From NCBI GenBank assembly GCA_947450165.1, contig CANFUJ010000004.1, positions 1-47,762 of the forward strand: a DNA stretch of 47,762 nt. Reading direction: 5' to 3'. A program made the translations under genes and the position numbers. Origin of the DNA: Chitinophagaceae bacterium (GTDB lineage: Bacteria; Bacteroidota; Bacteroidia; Chitinophagales; Chitinophagaceae). Shown here piece by piece: positions 43,648-47,762 of this stretch (within the stretch, counting starts at the first letter, position 1; each line of letters starts with the position of its first letter). The notes under the pieces are model-generated. The model was not told the origin of the DNA, ran no database searches, and was given only the letters and a program-made list of their open reading frames with translations.

Positions 43648-44853
43648 TCATAATTCAAGAAGTGCTTCTACAGGATCTTTACCAAACAACAAGAGCGATG
43701 GATTTTCTAATAATTGTTTTACGGTAACTAAAAATCCAACAGACTCTCTACCATCAATGATGCGGTGATCATAGCTCAAAGCCAAATACATCATCGGTTT
43801 AATAACCACCTGACCATTTACAGCCATTGGTCTTTCTACGATATTGTGCATGCCCAAAATAGCACTCTGAGGAATATTAATAATCGGTGTACTCATCATT
43901 GAACCAAAAATTCCGCCATTTGTAATGGTAAACGTACCTCCCGTCATTTCTTCAATGGTAAGTTTGTTGTTTTTTGCTTTCGTTGCCAATTCAACAACCA
44001 TTGCTTCAATTTCCGCCATACTCAAGCTTTCTGCATTGCGAATTACTGGAACCACCAAACCTTTTGGCGCACTAACGGCAATGGATACATCGCAGTAATC
44101 ATGAAAAATAATTTGATCCGCATCAATGTACGCATTTACAGAAGGGAATTTTTGCAAAGCATAACAACAAGCTTTTGTGAAAAAGCTCATGAAACCCAGG
44201 TTTACGCCGTGAAGCTCTTTGAATTTATCTTTATGTTTTTTTCTGATCTCCATGATTGGCCCCATGTCTACTTCATTGAATGTAGTCAACATGGCGGTTG
44301 TATTTTTTGCTTCAACCAATCTGCGACTAATTGTTTTACGAAGATTGCTCATTTTTTCAGGGCGATCAGTTCGGCTAAACATTTCTGCTCCTGGCTTTCT
44401 ACCTGGATTTGATAAAGCTTCTAATACATCTTGTTTTATAATCTTTCCATTTGAGCCCGATGGCATTATTTTTTTACTGTCAATTTTTTTATCTGCAATA
44501 ATTGCTGCTGCTACTGGTGTTGCTTTTACATCAGAAGTAGTTGCTTCTTTTGATGGTGTAGCAACAACTTCAGCTGTTTTGGGCGCTTCTTGTTTTGGCG
44601 CTTCTGCAGGACGAACAGCATCAGTATCGATGGTACAAACTAAGTCTCCGATTGAAAGTGTATCCCCTTCTTTAGCAATTTGTGTAATTGCACCAGCTTG
44701 CTCGGCATTTATTTCGAAAGTTGCTTTTTCACTTTCAAGCTCAGCTATCACTTCATCACGATCTGCCCAAGCGCCTGTTTCCTTTAACCATTTTACAAGC
44801 GTTACTTCACTAATACTTTCACCTACTGTAGGTACTTTTATTTCAATAGACAT
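43648..44853 (-). CDS. sucB: Dihydrolipoyl succinyltransferase, E2 of 2-oxoglutarate dehydrogenase
   Basis: The 401-residue protein is the acyltransferase core of the TCA-cycle 2-oxoglutarate dehydrogenase complex. It has one lipoyl domain (residues 1-77, lipoyl Lys in ESEKATFEI), an Ala/Thr/Glu-rich linker, a short E3-binding domain (about 120-160, [14 protein letters not shown] ... [12 protein letters not shown]) and the catalytic domain (about 175-401, [18 protein letters not shown] with the active His and Asp). In the E3-binding domain the Arg that usually follows the first helix start (SPAARK-like) is not seen. The E1 gene sucA is not adjacent. It is flanked by two similar terminators and so is transcribed alone. 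Confidence 0.95.
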   Translation of the reverse strand: MSIEIKVPTVGESISEVTLVKWLKETGAWADRDEVIAELESEKATFEINAEQAGAITQIAKEGDTLSIGDLVCTIDTDAVRPAEAPKQEAPKTAEVVATPSKEATTSDVKATPVAAAIIADKKIDSKKIMPSGSNGKIIKQDVLEALSNPGRKPGAEMFSRTDRPEKMSNLRKTISRRLVEAKNTTAMLTTFNEVDMGPIMEIRKKHKDKFKELHGVNLGFMSFFTKACCYALQKFPSVNAYIDADQIIFHDYCDVSIAVSAPKGLVVPVIRNAESLSMAEIEAMVVELATKAKNNKLTIEEMTGGTFTITNGGIFGSMMSTPIINIPQSAILGMHNIVERPMAVNGQVVIKPMMYLALSYDHRIIDGRESVGFLVTVKQLLENPSLLLFGKDPVEALLEL

Positions 44854-44942
44854 GTAATTATTTATTTTGGGCGAATTTCGGTTAAAATGATGATTTTTTA
44901 AAGTTTTATTCGCGTTAATCTTTTGGATTTGAAATTTTATTT

Positions 44943-44969
44943 AAAAAAAATCCCGGAATTTATCCGGGA
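44943..44969 (-). terminator. Rho-independent terminator of rpoD
   Basis: On the minus strand TCCCGGA, loop TAAAT, TCCGGGA and eight T residues form a 7-bp stem terminator about 18 bases after the sigma factor stop. It uses the same loop and nearly the same stem as the sucB terminator. Confidence 0.88.
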
Positions 44970-44987
44970 AGGTTATTTATTTTTTGT

Positions 44988-45857
44988 TTAAGCACCGAGG
45001 AATCCCCTCAGTAAATTATTTTGCGAAGTTTCTCGAAGTCTGTCTAATGCTTTGTCTTTTATTTGACGCACCCGCTCTCTTGTTAAATTGTATCTTTCTC
45101 CAATATCCTCCAAACTTAACGGATGATCAATCCCAAGTCCGAAAAAATAAACAAGTACCTCTTTTTGCCGATGCGTTAAAATATTCAAGGTGCGCTCTAT
45201 TTCAGTATTTAAAGAATCGGTTAAAACCATTTGTTGGTCTGTTTTCTCGGCATTTTTATTTTCCATCAAATCAATCAATGTTCCATCTTCTCCTGCAGAT
45301 ATTTGCTGATCCATGCTTACATGTCGTCCACCAACCCCAATTGTGGCGGCCACTTCCTCAATACTTACGTCTAATAATTCTGCAATTTCTTCTGCTGAAG
45401 GTTCTCGTTCAAACTCTTGTTCCAATTGGCTATAAGCTTTACTTATTCTATTGGTTAATCCAACTTTATTCAGTGGTAAACGAACGATTCTTGATTGCTC
45501 AGCCAATGCTTGTAAAATGGATTGACGTATCCACCAAACGGCATAAGATATAAATTTAAAACCCCTCGTCTCATCAAATTTTTGAGCGGCTTTAATTAAA
45601 CCTAAGTTTCCTTCATTTATTAAATCAGACAAGGTTAAACCTTGATTTTGATACTGTTTAGCAACTGAAACCACAAACCTCAAATTGGCCTTTGTTAACC
45701 GATCTAAAGCTTGTTGATCGCCTTGCTTTATTAATTTAGCCAATTTTACTTCTTCCTCTGGCCTTATTAATTCTACCCTTCCAATTTCTTGTAAGTATTT
45801 TTCAAGGCTTTCGCTTTCGCGATTTGTAATTGATTTTGAAATTTTTAATTGACGCAT
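44988..45857 (-). CDS. rpoD: Primary RNA polymerase sigma factor (RpoD/SigA type)
   Basis: The 289-residue sigma-70 protein lacks region 1.1 and the long spacer, as is normal for the Bacteroidota housekeeping sigma. Region 1.2 is [15 protein letters not shown]. Region 2 includes [25 protein letters not shown] and [19 protein letters not shown] (promoter melting and -7 recognition). Region 3 is near [12 protein letters not shown], and region 4.2 is [27 protein letters not shown] (-33 recognition). It would direct transcription from the TAnnTTTG promoters annotated here. It diverges from the START-like gene and ends at a strong terminator. Confidence 0.96.
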   Translation of the reverse strand: MRQLKISKSITNRESESLEKYLQEIGRVELIRPEEEVKLAKLIKQGDQQALDRLTKANLRFVVSVAKQYQNQGLTLSDLINEGNLGLIKAAQKFDETRGFKFISYAVWWIRQSILQALAEQSRIVRLPLNKVGLTNRISKAYSQLEQEFEREPSAEEIAELLDVSIEEVAATIGVGGRHVSMDQQISAGEDGTLIDLMENKNAEKTDQQMVLTDSLNTEIERTLNILTHRQKEVLVYFFGLGIDHPLSLEDIGERYNLTRERVRQIKDKALDRLRETSQNNLLRGFLGA

Positions 45858-46000
45858 ATGGAAAATATTAATTTTTGGAGATTTAAATTGAATTTCTCAA
45901 TTAACATAACGCACATTTTAACTTTTATTGTATGTAATCGAACAAATTTTTTATTACAATTGGAATAAAAAAACCATATTTAAAAAAGAAATAACTACAA

Positions 46001-46033
46001 TTGGTCAAAAAAAAAACAGATATTATACTATTG
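46001..46033 (+). promoter_or_regulatory. Weak promoter candidate for the START-like gene
   Basis: TTG at 46001-46003 and TACTATTG at 46026-46033 give a promoter-like pair with a 22-base spacer and one mismatch in the -7 box. It lies in the 226-base divergent region shared with rpoD, in which no clear rpoD promoter could be recognised. Confidence 0.28.
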
Positions 46034-46083
46034 CGTTGATAATTTTTCTATTATTGCAAGAAAGAAGGTAATTTCAAATTAAG

Positions 46084-46464
46084 ATGAGTAAAAAACAATT
46101 ATATACACTAGAATATCCAATACGATGCTCCCCAAGTATCTTGTATGAATTCCTAACTAGTCCAGCTGCAATGCAGGAATGGTTTGCTGATAAAGTTGAT
46201 GAACGTGATGGCGTGTATAGCTTTTCATGGAATGGTGCGGAAGAAAAAGCAGTGATGTTGGAAAAAGAACAAGATAAATTTATTCGTTTCCGTTGGAGCT
46301 ATATGAGCAAAGACGAATATTTTGAATTTGCAATTGATAGGTCTGAAGTAACCAACCAAACTATACTAATCATAAAAGATTTTGCAGAGAAAAAAGATAT
46401 AAAAGATCAAAGTCAACTATGGGAATACCAAGTAAAAGATTTATTCCACCGTTTGGGAAGTTAA
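46084..46464 (+). CDS. START-like (SRPBCC superfamily) domain protein
   Basis: The 126-residue cytoplasmic protein starts with EYPIRCSPSILYEFLTSPAAMQEWFADKV, the opening of AHSA1/START-like domains, and continues with FRWSYMSKDEYFEFAID and a C-terminal helix (LWEYQVKDLFHRLG). The family binds hydrophobic ligands or acts with chaperones; this Bacteroidota subgroup has no assigned role. A terminator follows 23 bases after the stop, so the gene is probably transcribed alone. Confidence 0.88.
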   Translation: MSKKQLYTLEYPIRCSPSILYEFLTSPAAMQEWFADKVDERDGVYSFSWNGAEEKAVMLEKEQDKFIRFRWSYMSKDEYFEFAIDRSEVTNQTILIIKDFAEKKDIKDQSQLWEYQVKDLFHRLGS

Positions 46465-46486
46465 CTTTTTCAAAAATAATAATAAG

Positions 46487-46511
46487 AACCATCAATAATT
46501 GATGGTTTTTT
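46487..46511 (+). terminator. Rho-independent terminator after the START-like gene
   Basis: A perfect 9-bp stem, AACCATCAA (46487-46495) and TTGATGGTT (46499-46507), with a 3-base loop is followed by four more T residues. Confidence 0.82.
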
Positions 46512-46620
46512 AATTTATAATAACTTACAATTGTATAGTTATTGGTTGTGCTTTTATTAATACACTATTTTTGGGTTCATAAATTTCAGAATTGCAACAT
46601 ACCGCAGCCGAACTGTAAAC

Positions 46621-47762
46621 ATGATAAAGAAATTAGACAAGCTTATACTGAAATCATTTATTGGCCCTTTCATCATTACTTTTTTCATTGGATTTTTTGT
46701 GTTGATGATGCAGAGTTTGTGGAAATATATTGATGATTTGGTTGGAAAAGGACTTGATTTTATTACAATTGCACAGTTTATTTGGTACGCAAGCGCATCG
46801 TTATTAATGCTTGCTATGCCAATTGCCATCTTGATTTCATCTATAATGACCTTTGGAAACTTGAGCGAAAGTTTTGAATTGGTTGCTATTAAATCTTCTG
46901 GTATTTCCCTATTGAGATTTATGCGTCCGCTGATGTTTTTAACCATCTTATTATGCAGCATTACTTTTTTGTTTGCCAATTATGTTATCCCTTATGCAAA
47001 CTTGAAGTTCATTACTTTATACAGTGATATTTATGTAAAGAAACCCGCATTCGATTTAAAGGAAGGTGTTTTCTTTACCCATATTCCAAACTATGCCATT
47101 AAAATAAGTAAGAAAGATCCTGATGGAAAAACCATTCATAATGTTATTATTTTCGAACAAAATAATTCGCTACAAGATAATTGTATAGTAGCCAAAAAAG
47201 GGGAAATGAAAATTTCTGAAGATGGAAATTACCTCGAGTTTAATTTAGAAGATGGTTGCAGATATCAAGAGAATGGAAACATCATGGATAGTGCTACAGA
47301 ATTCACCAGATTGAGTTTTAAAAAATTTAAAAAATTATTCGACCTCAGTGTTTTAAGAAAACAAGAAACCAATGACAGTTTATTTAGTAAAAATTTTAAA
47401 ATGCTTAGCGCAAACCAGCTGAGCAAAAACATAGATTCTTTAGAAAAATCGAAACAAAATCAGCGTTTGTTCTTTGACCAACAATTAAATTCAATGTTGG
47501 CTTATAGCAATCTTTCAGACAGCATTTGGAACTCATCAAATCGAATAAAGTCAGAAAGAACTTATGCAAAACTGATTCCGGATAGTTTAAGTTTAAGGAT
47601 TAATCAATATGCCATTAATAAAGCTGTTGCCATCAAAGGTGCTTTACAACAACAGATATTTGATGCAGAATCAAAAGATAAAGAATTGAGGTTTCATGAA
47701 ATAGAATGGCATAGAAAATATTCGATTTCTTTGGCTTGTTTGGTTTTGTTTTTTATTGGTGC
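46621..47762 (+). CDS. LptF/LptG-family permease (YjgP/YjgQ), C-terminus cut by window edge
   Basis: The reading frame is open from the ATG at 46621 to the window end (380 codons plus 2 bases) with no stop. It begins MIKKLDKLILKSFIGPFIIT and has three N-terminal membrane helices (about 13-35, 55-80 and 98-122). A long periplasmic jelly-roll region with a helical part follows (about 125-360). A fourth helix begins near EWHRKYSISLACLVLFFIG. This is the LptF/LptG layout: the inner-membrane permease that extracts lipopolysaccharide and passes it to the Lpt bridge. The typical motif FGNLSESFELVAIKSSGIS is present. Which of LptF or LptG it corresponds to cannot be decided here. Confidence 0.9.
   Translation, partial: MIKKLDKLILKSFIGPFIITFFIGFFVLMMQSLWKYIDDLVGKGLDFITIAQFIWYASASLLMLAMPIAILISSIMTFGNLSESFELVAIKSSGISLLRFMRPLMFLTILLCSITFLFANYVIPYANLKFITLYSDIYVKKPAFDLKEGVFFTHIPNYAIKISKKDPDGKTIHNVIIFEQNNSLQDNCIVAKKGEMKISEDGNYLEFNLEDGCRYQENGNIMDSATEFTRLSFKKFKKLFDLSVLRKQETNDSLFSKNFKMLSANQLSKNIDSLEKSKQNQRLFFDQQLNSMLAYSNLSDSIWNSSNRIKSERTYAKLIPDSLSLRINQYAINKAVAIKGALQQQIFDAESKDKELRFHEIEWHRKYSISLACLVLFFIG

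Noticed and set aside
44219-44857. Long open frame (212 codons) antisense to sucB
   Set aside because: It mirrors the reading frame of a clearly identified gene. The translation is Ser/Ala-rich low complexity with no domain, as expected for a shadow of the Ala/Glu-rich linker.
44984-45553. Open frame of 189 codons antisense to rpoD
   Set aside because: It overlaps a highly conserved sigma factor. The translation shows no domain and follows from the codon pattern of the sense gene.
1-47762. CRISPR array, tRNA/rRNA genes, insertion sequences, phage or anti-phage defence genes
   Set aside because: No regularly spaced repeats, cloverleaf-like segments, transposase or integrase motifs, or nuclease/toxin pairs were seen. 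The window is core genome with housekeeping and envelope genes.

Overview
This window is an ordinary chromosomal segment of a low-GC member of the Bacteroidota. The gene content resembles the Chitinophagaceae/Sphingobacteriales side of the phylum, but a genus cannot be assigned by eye. The evidence is a SusC/SusD pair, the type IX secretion (T9SS) translocon protein SprA, cargo proteins with both T9SS sorting-domain types (A and B), a short primary sigma factor without region 1.1, and promoters of the Bacteroidota form TTG-N18/19-TAnnTTTG with almost no Shine-Dalgarno sequences. I see no tRNA, rRNA, CRISPR array, insertion sequence, phage gene or plasmid gene.

Layout. 1-2044 (-): start of the complex I operon nuoA-nuoB-nuoC-nuoD (nuoD runs off the left edge), with long spacers full of short repeats. 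2202-5390 (+): heme export genes ccmB, ccmC and a ccmD-like gene, then glutamate dehydrogenase and a clear terminator. 5421-7928 (+): two pseudouridine synthases of different families and a secreted protein of unknown function. 7947-9998: prs (-) divergent from radC (+), then a DUF3467 gene (-). 10022-15919 (-): a three-gene SusC/SusD/surface-lipoprotein operon with no degradative enzyme nearby, a good promoter overlapping a palindrome, and a terminator. 16205-19127 (-): two overlapping outer-membrane barrel genes, one carrying a ComEA-like helix-hairpin-helix segment. 19255-27483 (+): folD-queE, a PorE-like OmpA protein, dprA, guaB (predicted leaderless), and a DUF4105 membrane protein overlapping an alpha/beta hydrolase. 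27485-30188 (+): a large T9SS type B cargo protein. 30189-30639: gene-free. 30640-31395 (+): a short-chain dehydrogenase. 31408-39316 (-): ruvA-sprA. 39436-42442 (+): fabH and a T9SS type A subtilisin-like protease. 42444-45857 (-): rpoD, sucB and an RsmB-like methyltransferase, separated by two look-alike terminators. 46084-47762 (+): a START-like protein and the start of an LptF/LptG permease running off the right edge.

How the genes fit together. Several parts concern the outer envelope: SprA would export the two T9SS cargo proteins, the PorE-like protein could anchor envelope machinery to peptidoglycan, SusCD would import an unidentified nutrient, and the LptF/G permease would help export lipopolysaccharide. 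The rest is housekeeping: respiration, heme delivery, nucleotide synthesis, one-carbon metabolism, queuosine, the TCA cycle, rRNA modification and DNA repair. The best candidates for something undescribed are the HhH-barrel/PorV-like pair at 16205-19127, the DUF4105-hydrolase pair, the orphan SusCD locus, and the transcription signals: leaderless guaB and an RsmB-family start codon sitting on the poly-T tract of the upstream gene's terminator.
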